From: Methanolobus vulcani
Lineage (GTDB): Archaea > Halobacteriota > Methanosarcinia > Methanosarcinales > Methanosarcinaceae
Length of the DNA: 64,000 nt
Direction: 5' to 3'
NCBI RefSeq assembly: GCF_006546655.1
Contig: NZ_VIAQ01000015.1
Span: 496,001-560,000, forward strand
Shown here: in pieces, positions 9,691 through 17,822 of the stretch
How positions within the stretch are numbered: the first letter of the stretch is position 1
Layout of the letters: the number at the start of each line of letters is the position of its first letter
Translations under genes and position numbers: made by a program
The notes under the pieces: generated by a model
Database searches by the model: none
Told to the model about the DNA's origin: nothing
What the model saw: only the letters and a program-made list of their open reading frames with translations

Positions 9691-10584
9691 TCAGATTATT
9701 TTGACGCTTCCAGTTCTTATCCTGAAGCGCAGCACTTCCCCGAATTCAGAGAAAACATCAACAAGTTCAGAAACACATGTTGTTGAAGGTATTGAAAATA
9801 CTGCATTGCCAAGCATTGCCTGTGAAGCTACAACTCCTGCTTCATCAGCGGCTTCTATAACCTCTCTTACCTTTCCTCTGGCAAGTCCGCAATTAATGGC
9901 GAATTCCCTGGAGCAATGCATGAAATTGTCAATTGTAGGCTTTTCAATAAGCTTTTTCATAGCTTTTTCGCCTGCCATGTTGATATTCTTTGCCATTTCC
10001 GAATTTCCAAGCACAGAGCTGGTGGATAGTTCTCCAAGAACTACACAGCATACCTCATTTTCTACTGTCGGGATATGCTCAATTTGAGCTATTGAAGGTG
10101 CTCCCGGTGTTTTTCGGATTGGAATTCCGCCATGTACCTGCCCAATGACATCTCCCAGTCCACTTCCATTTTTGATTTCTGCAATGTGTGCAATATCATT
10201 GAGCTGGATGGGTGTATATTCCAGCGATAAAGCATGGTTCAGTGCATACGCCGTTCCAAGTGCTCCTGCTCCTGATGCTCCAAATCCGCATCCGATTGGT
10301 ATATCTGAAATACTTTCCACTTTTACAGGAACCTCTGTCATGAACTCAATAACTGTTCTGTTGGTGTCTCCGGCTACCTTTTCATCATTGAGGAATATCT
10401 CGGTTTTATCAATCTCTTTCCCTGCAGTAACAGTGGTATAAACTCCGCCATCAAGTACAACTCCACAACCTGTTGACCCTTTCTTCATAGGGTCTTTATG
10501 GTCGTGTATCTGAAAAAAACCTGTAATATGGGCCGGTGCAAAAGCTCTGGCTGTTAGAGTATCATCGACAGATTCGAATCGCAT
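9691..10584 (-). CDS. Pantoate kinase (GHMP family)
   Basis: 297-aa archaeal pantoate kinase, phosphorylating pantoate to 4-phosphopantoate. The GHMP ATP loop GCGFGASGAGALG is near residue 105, and the N-terminus ARAFAPAHITGFFQI is typical. Its ATG overlaps the TAA of coaBC by one base (TAATG), so the two are translationally coupled. With coaBC and the synthetase at 7878 it covers the archaeal route from pantoate towards 4'-phosphopantetheine. Confidence 0.92.
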   Translation of the reverse strand: MRFESVDDTLTARAFAPAHITGFFQIHDHKDPMKKGSTGCGVVLDGGVYTTVTAGKEIDKTEIFLNDEKVAGDTNRTVIEFMTEVPVKVESISDIPIGCGFGASGAGALGTAYALNHALSLEYTPIQLNDIAHIAEIKNGSGLGDVIGQVHGGIPIRKTPGAPSIAQIEHIPTVENEVCCVVLGELSTSSVLGNSEMAKNINMAGEKAMKKLIEKPTIDNFMHCSREFAINCGLARGKVREVIEAADEAGVVASQAMLGNAVFSIPSTTCVSELVDVFSEFGEVLRFRIRTGSVKII

Positions 10585-11831
10585 TATTTTTCGCCTTTTG
10601 ATGTCAGCATATCTGCAATCTCATCCATCAGGACATTTGCAATAAGACTTTTGGACCCTTCTATACTGATATTATCCTTGTTGCCGGAGTATAATATAGT
10701 AATACTATTGTTGTCCGTCCCCATACCCTCTTTGCTGACTTCGTTGGCAACAATCATATCAATCCCGGAGGTTTCAAGAGTTTGTCTTGCTCTTTTGAGC
10801 AGCTTTTCTGTATCCACGCCAGCTTCAGCCTTGAACCCGACTATCTTCACCTGCGGGTATGCCTGCCTTGCTTCTTTGATGAGCTTGCGTGTGTTCCTCA
10901 AAGAAAGTTTAAGTCCTTCTTCTCCGGATTTTATCTTCTGCTTACTTGCATCCAGTGTATAATCTGCAATAGCTGCAGAACTTATTAGCATATCATAACC
11001 CTTTGCAAGTTCGCCAAGTACTGCATCCGTCATCTGGTCTGCAGTTTCAGCATAGATCTCATTGATACCTGAAACTCCAAGTTTGTTCCTGTGAACTATG
11101 GTAACTTCGGCTCCTCTTCTATAAGCTTCAAGGGCCAGCTTGTCCCCGGTTTTCCCGGAAGCTCTGTTAGTAAGAATTCTTATCGGATCAATAGGTTCTG
11201 CCGTAGACCCGCTTGTGATGAGTATCTTTTTCCGGCAGAGTGTTCTTTTCCCGATTTCTCTTTCAACCTCAAGCACAATATCATCATTTCCGGCTATCTT
11301 TGCAATTCCTTCCTCAATCTTTGGTCCAATGAAGCTGATTCCCCAGCCTTTCATCTTCTCAATGTTCTCCATGACAGCTGGATGGTTGTACATATCCTCG
11401 TGCATTGCAGGCACTATCATTACAGGTTTACCTGCACCGATGGCAGTGGTTGCAAAGGTTGTCACAGGAGTATCATCTATCCCTGCTGCTATCTTTCCAA
11501 GTGTATTGGCTGTTGCAGGGGCGATAAGCAAAAGGTCTGCCCTGCCAAGATTTCCAAAGAACTCCACATGTTCCACCTTTCCGGTTATAGCTGTGATGAC
11601 CTCGTTTCCGGTTGCATAATGCAGGGCCATTGGGTTTATTATCCACCCGGCAGCCTCGCTCATTACTGCATAGACTTCTGCTCCCCTGCGGATGAATTCA
11701 CGTGCAAATTCCACTGTCCTTACAGCAGCAATACTACCAGTGACCGCAAGAACGATGGTCTTGCCTTTAAGCGATTCGGATTTTGTGGATTTTATCCAGA
11801 GTGTCGGGTGTTCGTTTGGAATTTGAGGCAT
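10584..11831 (-). CDS. coaBC: Bifunctional phosphopantothenoylcysteine decarboxylase/synthase CoaBC
   Basis: 415-aa bifunctional enzyme. The N-terminal flavin decarboxylase (CoaC) half shows VTGSIAAVRTVE, IAPATANTLGKIAAG and PAMHEDMYNHPAV. The C-terminal synthase (CoaB) half shows ITSGSTAEPIDPIRILTN and ASGKTGDKLALEA, with a late KIVGFKAEAG. It adds cysteine to phosphopantothenate and decarboxylates the product. It is first in a seven-gene minus-strand cluster; AAGGACAG precedes ATG 11831. Confidence 0.95.
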   Translation of the reverse strand: MPQIPNEHPTLWIKSTKSESLKGKTIVLAVTGSIAAVRTVEFAREFIRRGAEVYAVMSEAAGWIINPMALHYATGNEVITAITGKVEHVEFFGNLGRADLLLIAPATANTLGKIAAGIDDTPVTTFATTAIGAGKPVMIVPAMHEDMYNHPAVMENIEKMKGWGISFIGPKIEEGIAKIAGNDDIVLEVEREIGKRTLCRKKILITSGSTAEPIDPIRILTNRASGKTGDKLALEAYRRGAEVTIVHRNKLGVSGINEIYAETADQMTDAVLGELAKGYDMLISSAAIADYTLDASKQKIKSGEEGLKLSLRNTRKLIKEARQAYPQVKIVGFKAEAGVDTEKLLKRARQTLETSGIDMIVANEVSKEGMGTDNNSITILYSGNKDNISIEGSKSLIANVLMDEIADMLTSKGEK

Positions 11832-11934
11832 ATTCTGTCCTTATTTGATGAATAAGTGGATTTTAGTATTTAAAAGGGGTGGCAGTTATTCATACGTGGA
11901 AAATGCACTTTACACTACACGCAGAATAATAAAC

Positions 11935-11970
11935 AAAAGAACTAAAGCTTTTGTGGCTTTAGTTCGTTTT
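11935..11970. other. Perfect 10-bp hairpin between divergent genes
   Basis: GAACTAAAGC (11939-11948) and GCTTTAGTTC (11956-11965) form a perfect stem around a 7-nt loop, flanked by A-runs on the left and GTTTTT on the right. It would look like an intrinsic terminator on either strand, yet no gene ends here: coaBC starts leftwards at 11831 and the Vms1-like gene starts rightwards at 12072. It may end an unannotated short transcript or be an operator. Confidence 0.5.
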
Positions 11971-12037
11971 TGTAATTTGCGAAGTAATTTTCCTTAAATC
12001 AATGATTTTCGTATCAATCTCCTGAACAAATCGACAG

Positions 12038-12047
12038 GTTATTTATT
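12038..12047 (+). promoter_or_regulatory. TATA box for the Vms1-like gene, probably leaderless
   Basis: GTTATTTATT is centred about 29 nt before ATG 12072, and no Shine-Dalgarno is seen. This spacing places transcription start at or next to the start codon. Confidence 0.5.
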
Positions 12048-12071
12048 CGGTAAGTTTCTATTCCTCATGGA

Positions 12072-13097
12072 ATGATAGAAAAGGACAAAGTTGTTGGCAA
12101 TATCAGCTCCATTTTCAACAGGTATTCCGGAAAAGAGGACCTTGAAAATGAAATAAACCGGCTTCAATCACATATTGTTGAGCTTGAGCTGGATGTGAGG
12201 ACTGCCAACCTTAGATATGAGAAAAGTATCGAGTCTGAGAAAAAGGCAGTTGCAGCAAAACAGGAAGCTGAAGAAAAACTCAATGCTCTGGAAGTTAAAG
12301 TTAAAACCCTGGAGCATGAGGTGGATAAAGAAAGGGCTGATGTTCCTGCATCTATCTCATTCACATGTAATGACCAGTTCAGCAAACAGCGTACTGAAGA
12401 ATTTCTCAGGTCTTTGTCAACAATCAGGTATACTGATTCTTCACTTGTATCTTTATATGTAGCCGCAGGTGAAAGTCCTGAAAGCATAAAGGATTATGAA
12501 CTTTTAACGGAGCGAGTTGATAACGAAACCCTTGCACTAACGGAAAAAGTGGTGTCAACCACCGGTTTTGTTCTGTTCTATTCTCCTGATCACATGATAA
12601 ATGAGCTTATCGTGCCGCCATTGCCTCTGGATAAATCCTCATGGGGTACAGGTAACGTATTTGATATTTCCGCACTCTCTGAGTTACTGAACAAAGATGC
12701 CGGTGTTTGTGTTCTGGTGGCTCATGCGGGTGAATCATTCACTGGTTTTTCTCTAGATTCACAGGACTTTGATTCTTTCCAGATGATAAAAACAAGTGTC
12801 AAAGCCAAACATGCTAAAGGTGGTTTCAGTCAGAGACGATTTGAAAGATTGCGGGATGAGGATATAGATCACCATATCAACAAAGTAAAACTTGCCCTGA
12901 AAGACATTATTGATGAATTCGGAAACAGTATTGACTATATGATTTTGGCCGGTGATCTTCCGCTTGCAAAGGAAATAACATCAGATATGCTTCTTGATAT
13001 CACTCAGGTGTATTCATCATCAGATGTCCGTATCGAAAAGCATAATATCTCAGGTATAATGAAACAATTAATGACCTGTCGCAGGTACAGGCTATGA
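12072..13097 (+). CDS. Vms1/ANKZF1-type (archaeal eRF1-like) peptidyl-tRNA hydrolase
   Basis: 341 aa. An N-terminal coiled coil (about residues 18-90, rich in E/K heptads) precedes an eRF1-domain-2-like fold. The motif KGGFSQRRFERLRDEDIDHH near residue 255 matches the GGxSQxRF signature of Vms1/Ankzf1-type release factors, where the Gln acts like the GGQ glutamine in freeing nascent chains from tRNA on stalled ribosomes. Function is inferred from that family. The gene is followed at 16 nt by an unknown gene and then rRNA methylase rlmE, which supports a ribosome-related role. Confidence 0.8.
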   Translation: MIEKDKVVGNISSIFNRYSGKEDLENEINRLQSHIVELELDVRTANLRYEKSIESEKKAVAAKQEAEEKLNALEVKVKTLEHEVDKERADVPASISFTCNDQFSKQRTEEFLRSLSTIRYTDSSLVSLYVAAGESPESIKDYELLTERVDNETLALTEKVVSTTGFVLFYSPDHMINELIVPPLPLDKSSWGTGNVFDISALSELLNKDAGVCVLVAHAGESFTGFSLDSQDFDSFQMIKTSVKAKHAKGGFSQRRFERLRDEDIDHHINKVKLALKDIIDEFGNSIDYMILAGDLPLAKEITSDMLLDITQVYSSSDVRIEKHNISGIMKQLMTCRRYRL

Positions 13098-13112
13098 TAT
13101 GAGGTCGCTTCA

Positions 13113-13721
13113 ATGCTAAGTAAAGAAGAACTTTGTGGGATAATTGATGCTTTAGGTGCTCTTTCCCTTGATGAGATATATCATATAACAAAGGAGTTAT
13201 CTCTGCTCAAAGGAGCTATTCCTCCTGCCATGCCTTCTATAAAGGAATTATGTGTGGAAGCCGAAAAGGAACATCTCATTGTTGCTGTTTCAGCTGAAGA
13301 AATTACAGGTGCAGAAGAAAATAAGACAAATTCTGCTTCACAGGGTTCAGAAAGTGAGGATGGCATTCTTTTGTATTACATATCCGGGCCAAATGCTTTT
13401 CCAGAAGTTCCTTTTGAGTTAAGTGAGGTTATTGATATTCTGGAATTGCAAAAAAGAGAAGTGGACCTTAGCAGTGTGGCTGCGAGGCTTAGCAAGAATC
13501 TTCATCGCAGAATTAAGAACCTTGAGAACAAGATAGACTCTGTCAGTTCCACAAAGGTTCATGAAGAGGACCTTAAAAATCTGGAATTAAGGTACAGTGA
13601 TATACTGAACCAGTATTATGATTATACTTTCTGGATATCTGAGGATATGCCGGGTATTGAAGATGAGATACAGGAACTTAGCTCACGGATAGAAAGCCTG
13701 AAGTCGGCACAAGGTATTTGA
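13113..13721 (+). CDS. Conserved hypothetical protein with coiled coil
   Basis: 202 aa, not recognised. Residues 1-40 look helical (KEELCGIIDALGALSLDEIY), the middle is acidic and low in structure, residues 80-110 form a hydrophobic core segment (ILLYYISGPNAFPEVPFELS), and the C-terminal third is coiled coil (LSKNLHRRIKNLENKIDSV). No signal peptide or membrane segment. It lies 16 nt after the Vms1-like gene and ends 26 nt before rlmE, so it belongs to that operon and may be a helper in the same ribosome-related process (inference). Confidence 0.7.
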   Translation: MLSKEELCGIIDALGALSLDEIYHITKELSLLKGAIPPAMPSIKELCVEAEKEHLIVAVSAEEITGAEENKTNSASQGSESEDGILLYYISGPNAFPEVPFELSEVIDILELQKREVDLSSVAARLSKNLHRRIKNLENKIDSVSSTKVHEEDLKNLELRYSDILNQYYDYTFWISEDMPGIEDEIQELSSRIESLKSAQGI

Positions 13722-13747
13722 ATTTTAGGTATTATCAGGTACATATT

Positions 13748-14512
13748 ATGGCAAGAGACAGGCGTGATAAATATTACTGGAAAGCTAAAGAAGATGGTTT
13801 TCGCTCCAGGGCAGCCTATAAGCTTTTTCAGATTAACAACAAGCACCACGTTATAAAAGAAGGCGACATCGTTGTAGATCTGGGTGCTGCTCCCGGTGGC
13901 TGGTGCGAGGTTGCAAAAGAACTTTCAGGTGCCCGTGTTGTGGGCGTAGATCTCAGGAAGATAGCACCAATAGAGGGTGTAGAGACAATAGTTGGAGACA
14001 TAACTTCTGACAGGACAATTGCAAAAATATTTGATATGGTGGGCAAAGCCGGAGCAGATGTTGTTATATGTGATGCAGCGCCAAACCTGAGTGGAAACTG
14101 GAGTTATGATCACGCACGTTCTATTGATCTTACAAGATCAGCCCTTGGCTGTGCAAAAAAGATTCTCAAACCAGGGGGTCATTTTGTAGTAAAGGTCTTC
14201 CAGGGTGATATGTTCAAGGATTTCATGGATGAAGTACAGGATAATTTTACCTACACACGTTCTTATTCTCCTAAAGCTTCCAGGTCTCAGAGTGCTGAAA
14301 TTTATGTTATTGGCAAGAAGTTCCTTACAGCTCCTATCAGACGCGGGGACGAATTTGAAGTTGACATAACTGAACTTGGTTCCAGTGGCGATGGTGCAGT
14401 TTTAATTGATGATTTTGTTGTCTTTGTCAAGGGTGTGCAGCTTGGAGATCATGTAAAAATCAGAATAAATGATGTGAAGCCAAACTTTGCATTTGCAGAA
14501 GTTATTGAGTAA
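13748..14512 (+). CDS. rlmE: 23S rRNA 2'-O-methyltransferase RlmE with TRAM domain
   Basis: 254-aa FtsJ/RlmE family SAM-dependent methyltransferase that modifies a uridine ribose in the 23S A-loop. SAM motif VVDLGAAPGGWCEVAKEL, catalytic-tetrad regions RSRAAYKLFQI (Lys), CDAAPNLSGNW (Asp) and FVVKVFQG (Lys) are visible. A C-terminal TRAM RNA-binding domain (about residues 193-254, GDEFEVDITELGSSGDG) is the archaeal form. I use ATG 13748 (MARDRRDKYYWKAK), the conserved family start, rather than an ATG ten codons upstream that overlaps the preceding gene. Confidence 0.95.
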   Translation: MARDRRDKYYWKAKEDGFRSRAAYKLFQINNKHHVIKEGDIVVDLGAAPGGWCEVAKELSGARVVGVDLRKIAPIEGVETIVGDITSDRTIAKIFDMVGKAGADVVICDAAPNLSGNWSYDHARSIDLTRSALGCAKKILKPGGHFVVKVFQGDMFKDFMDEVQDNFTYTRSYSPKASRSQSAEIYVIGKKFLTAPIRRGDEFEVDITELGSSGDGAVLIDDFVVFVKGVQLGDHVKIRINDVKPNFAFAEVIE

Positions 14513-14543
14513 TTGGATATTTTAATATTTATATTCCTATTTA

Positions 14544-14563
14544 AGTGGCGACAAATTGCCACT
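14544..14563 (+). terminator. Short hairpin after rlmE
   Basis: AGTGGC and GCCACT form a 6-bp stem around GACAAATT, 31 nt after the rlmE stop. The T-tract behind it is poor, so termination is only possible. Confidence 0.3.
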
Positions 14564-14606
14564 ACGCCACTCTTTCATCAATTATATATTTATGTTCTAA
14601 AGTAAT

Positions 14607-14674
14607 GTAGTTTATATAGTGCATATGCAGTTATACTACTGTAGTTTATATAGTGCATATGCAGTTATACTACT
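14607..14674 (+). repeat. Perfect 34-bp tandem duplication carrying a TATA box
   Basis: Two identical 34-bp units (14607-14640 and 14641-14674) lie head to tail. Each begins GTAGTTTATATAGTGC, contains the palindrome GCATATGC, and ends GTTATACTACT. Each unit carries a TATA-like TTTATATAG and imperfect GTAGT/ACTAC ends. They sit 67 nt before the TPR gene at 14741, so this looks like a duplicated promoter or operator. Confidence 0.85.
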
Positions 14675-14740
14675 ATACTTGCAGTACTTTCTTGAACAGA
14701 AAAACTTGCATGGCATTGATGTAAATTCTGGAATATATCT

Positions 14741-15757
14741 ATGAACTGTGAACTCCCTGAACCGGAATCTCGCCCGCAAAAAAAACCATTTATTTATGCC
14801 GGCGTTGGTATTCTTATTATTCTTATCGCAGGATATGTTGTTTTTGGAGATTATATTCAGGAACAGAGGACACTAAGCAAGATTAATTCCTTATGGGAAG
14901 AAGCATCCGAATTACGCGATGAAGGTAATTATGACGGTGCACTTGAGGTGTATAATTCCGTTTTTAGCTTGATCTCTTCAAAGGATTTTCCACTGGAATA
15001 TGGAATGAATCACTATTATAGAGGAAAAACGTATGAGGAAATGTCATCTTCTGACACAGTAAATGCTTCAAGTCATCTTCAAAACAGTATTTATGCCTAT
15101 GATTATTCCCTGAAGTTCATTACCGAGGAAGAATATCCGGCAGAATATTTTAGGGTACATTACGGTCTGGGGGACGCTTATCTTAAACTATATGCATCCA
15201 GAGGAGATGTAAGTGACCTGGATACTGCAATAGATTATTACAACAATGCACTGGGATACTATTCCATTGCAGTTGATCCGATTTATTTTGCTTCCATTAA
15301 CAACAAGCTTGGTAATGCGTGGAGAAAAAAGGGCAATATTGAAAATAATGTGACCTGTCTTCAGACATCTTTATCATCGTACGAAGAATCACTCAGGGTA
15401 TTCAGGGAAGATGTATATTCCCTTGAATATGCAGGTGTTCAGAATAATCTGGGAAACCTCTACCTTGAGATGTTCTCATACGAAAACGAAAAAAGCAATA
15501 TTGAAAACGCTATCACTTCGTTTAATAATGCTCTCAGTGTATATACTATAGATAGCCGTCCAATAGAATATGCTACTGTGCAGAATAACATTGGAAATGC
15601 CTGGTTTAAACTATCCGAACTGGAAAATAAAGAAAGCAATGTGGAAAAGGCGGTTGCTGCTTACAATGAAGCTCTAAAGGTTTTTACTATCAGCCTTTTC
15701 CCGGTTGAGCACGATGGTGTTATTCACAACATTGCACGTGCATATAAAAGTCTTTAA
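14741..15757 (+). CDS. Membrane-anchored TPR-repeat protein
   Basis: 338 aa. A short N-terminal tail precedes one transmembrane segment (FIYAGVGILIILIAGYVVFG, about residues 19-38). The remainder is a series of about 45-residue TPR-like helical pairs with recurring AYNEAL, YNNALGYY and NLGNLYLEM patterns and repeated YAxVQNNLGNAW segments. No enzyme motif is visible; TPRs usually scaffold protein contacts, here probably outside or at the membrane face. It has a possible duplicated promoter upstream and a strong terminator directly downstream, so it is a single-gene unit. Confidence 0.85.
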   Translation: MNCELPEPESRPQKKPFIYAGVGILIILIAGYVVFGDYIQEQRTLSKINSLWEEASELRDEGNYDGALEVYNSVFSLISSKDFPLEYGMNHYYRGKTYEEMSSSDTVNASSHLQNSIYAYDYSLKFITEEEYPAEYFRVHYGLGDAYLKLYASRGDVSDLDTAIDYYNNALGYYSIAVDPIYFASINNKLGNAWRKKGNIENNVTCLQTSLSSYEESLRVFREDVYSLEYAGVQNNLGNLYLEMFSYENEKSNIENAITSFNNALSVYTIDSRPIEYATVQNNIGNAWFKLSELENKESNVEKAVAAYNEALKVFTISLFPVEHDGVIHNIARAYKSL

Positions 15758-15760
15758 TAG

Positions 15761-15781
15761 CTGTATCTTGTGAAGATACAG
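15761..15781 (+). terminator. Terminator hairpin of the TPR gene
   Basis: CTGTATCTT and AAGATACAG form a perfect 9-bp stem around GTG, beginning 4 nt after the TPR stop codon and followed by ATAATTTTA. It may also serve the converging DUF211 gene. Confidence 0.6.
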
Positions 15782-15802
15782 ATAATTTTACGAAGATTGG
15801 TC

Positions 15803-16093
15803 TTATCTTTCCTGCAAGGTCTGCACTTCTTCAACCAGACGCTTTCCTGCAGCTATTTCGTCAATACTGTGAACCACTGCACCCAGATTCTCTATTGCCT
15901 GTTTTATTTCCTCGTAATCCAGGTTCTCTCCCTCAACTGTGATCTTTACAGTTTCTGTCTGCTGGTCTACTTCATATAAACTCAAATTCACACCATGTAC
16001 TCCTGGAAGCACACTAAGTGTCTTGGACAATTCTACAATTGATGGATGATGGGGTTTAAGCACATCCAGAACCAATCTTCTAATTCCTGTCAA
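15803..16093 (-). CDS. DUF211 family protein
   Basis: 96-aa small protein of the archaeal DUF211 family, recognised by its start (M)[19 protein letters not shown] and the ferredoxin-like fold pattern [20 protein letters not shown] followed by [13 protein letters not shown]. Family structures suggest metal-ion-binding oligomers; the cellular role is unknown. Start is TTG 16093 after GGAAGGATAAAA, giving the family's usual N-terminus. Stand-alone gene. Confidence 0.88.
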   Translation of the reverse strand: MTGIRRLVLDVLKPHHPSIVELSKTLSVLPGVHGVNLSLYEVDQQTETVKITVEGENLDYEEIKQAIENLGAVVHSIDEIAAGKRLVEEVQTLQER

Positions 16094-16287
16094 ATTTTAT
16101 CCTTCCTGATTAGAAAGTCGTAATTCTGCAAATCTTGATAATTGATAGTCAAATATCTAAATCAGACTTATGAACATTGCCTATAAAGCATTATATTATT
16201 TTTGTTTTCCTATGAATGGCTTTATCTAACTTCAGTGCATAATAGGTTTCATTCTAAGATTGATTCCCGATCTTATGAGGTATTTTT

Positions 16288-16923
16288 ATGATTGACATGC
16301 ATACTCATTCTATTTTCAGTGATGGTGAATTGATTCCCAGTGAACTCGTACGAAGAGCCGTGGTTCACGGATACAGGGCAATCGGTATCACTGACCATGC
16401 AGACTTTACAAACGTAGAACACATTATCAAGAACGTGAGCAAGGCAAAGTATCTTGAAGATGAACTTGATATCAAGGTCAAGGTAGGTGTGGAAATAACC
16501 CATGCTCCACCACGTAAGATTGCTCCTCTTGCAAAGCTGGCAAAGGATCTGGGTGCAGAGATTGTGGTTGTTCACGGTGAGACAATAAACGAGCCTGTAA
16601 TGCCAGGAACAAATGCAGCATCAGTTGAACTTGCAGATGTTGATATACTTGCACATCCTGGTTTTATCACAATTGAAGAAGCTGAAACTGCCCGTGAGAA
16701 TGATGTCTGTCTGGAGATTACCGCAAGGAACGGTCACAACAGAACAAATGGTCATGTTGCAAGGATTGGAATGGAGGCCGGTGCAACTCTTGTTGTTGAT
16801 ACGGATGCACACAGCCCGGACAATCTGATCACCAGGGAATTTGCTCTGAAAGTTGCAATGGGTGCCGGATTAACTGAGAAACAGGCACAGGATGTGCTTA
16901 ATAACTCCATGCGCTTCCTGTAA
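16288..16923 (+). CDS. PHP-domain phosphohydrolase
   Basis: 211 aa of the PHP superfamily (histidinol-phosphatase-like). Metal ligands are visible in order: MIDMHTHSIFSDGE (HxH), GITDHADF, GVEITHAP, VVVHGET, ILAHPGF and DTDAHSPDN. The family hydrolyses phosphoesters with two or three metal ions. Archaeal members of this short form have no assigned substrate, so histidinol phosphatase activity is only one option. TGAGGT lies before ATG 16288. The cyclase-family gene follows after 22 nt. Confidence 0.85.
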   Translation: MIDMHTHSIFSDGELIPSELVRRAVVHGYRAIGITDHADFTNVEHIIKNVSKAKYLEDELDIKVKVGVEITHAPPRKIAPLAKLAKDLGAEIVVVHGETINEPVMPGTNAASVELADVDILAHPGFITIEEAETARENDVCLEITARNGHNRTNGHVARIGMEAGATLVVDTDAHSPDNLITREFALKVAMGAGLTEKQAQDVLNNSMRFL

Positions 16924-16945
16924 TTATTTTTCCTTTTTTTAGTCG

Positions 16946-17602
16946 ATGCATTTTAAAGTTATAGACATCACTACCGGAATATCCAAAAAGACTCCGGTTT
17001 ATGAAGGCGATCCGATTCCAGTATTTGAAAAAGTATCTTCAATTGAGAAAGATGGCTTTATGGTCACCCGACTAAATATTGGAACCCATACGGGCACTCA
17101 TGTTGATGCACCTTTACATTTGTATGAAGGTGGTCAGTCAGTTGCTGATATTGATTCAGGGTCATTAATGGGGAAAGCTGTTCTCCTTGACCTATCACTG
17201 GGTGAAGGTCCTGTTACTGATGTTGAACTTGAAACAGCTTACAGGCTGCATTCAGTGAAAGGTTCAGATGTTCTTCTGATAAAAACGAGGGACTATTCTA
17301 AGTGTCCTGCTGAAAGTCTGGAATCAGGCAGACTGCTTGCGGCAACTGCGGGAAAATGGATATTTGATAACGGTTTCAGGGTAGTTGGTGTTGACACACT
17401 TTCTGTTGATGAAGATGTATCCTTACCAAACCATCATCTTTTTTTGAGTAATAATGTCAATATTGTGGAATATTTGAACCTGAAGGATGTGAATGAGGGT
17501 GCTTATATTTTTATTTGCCTTCCTTTAAAGCTTGAAGGTTGTGACGGGGCTCCATCACGTGCAATTTTGATGGATGTTAATTCATTCGATATTCATGTGT
17601 AA
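16946..17602 (+). CDS. Cyclase-family metal-dependent hydrolase (kynurenine formamidase-like)
   Basis: 218 aa. The family metal-binding motif HxGTHxDxPxH is present as GTHTGTHVDAPLHLYEGG near residue 50. A later NHHLFLSNNVNIVEYLNL gives the usual C-terminal part. Family members include arylformamidase and isatin hydrolase; which reaction occurs here cannot be told. There is no tryptophan catabolic gene nearby. Probably co-transcribed with the PHP gene. Confidence 0.85.
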   Translation: MHFKVIDITTGISKKTPVYEGDPIPVFEKVSSIEKDGFMVTRLNIGTHTGTHVDAPLHLYEGGQSVADIDSGSLMGKAVLLDLSLGEGPVTDVELETAYRLHSVKGSDVLLIKTRDYSKCPAESLESGRLLAATAGKWIFDNGFRVVGVDTLSVDEDVSLPNHHLFLSNNVNIVEYLNLKDVNEGAYIFICLPLKLEGCDGAPSRAILMDVNSFDIHV

Positions 17603-17725
17603 CAATTGATTCTGTTCATTTTACAGGATGATTTAAATATAAGTATTATTATATTTGATAATGCAATTATGTTAGCAGAAATTACTAGCATTATATCTAT
17701 ATTAACTCATCAAAAATATTAAATA

Positions 17726-17763
17726 ACAGGATTAATATAGTATGAATCGCAATATAATCCTGT
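17726..17763. promoter_or_regulatory. 9-bp inverted repeat upstream of the archaellin gene
   Basis: ACAGGATTA (17726-17734) and TAATCCTGT (17755-17763) are perfect complements separated by 20 bp of AT-rich DNA that includes AATATAGTATG. It ends 59 bp before the archaellin ATG. It may be an operator or an early-leader stem. Confidence 0.4.
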
Positions 17764-17822
17764 AACACGATTGCTAAAACGTTTCATGAGGGAATCGCAC
17801 GAAAGCAAATCAGAGACATTTA

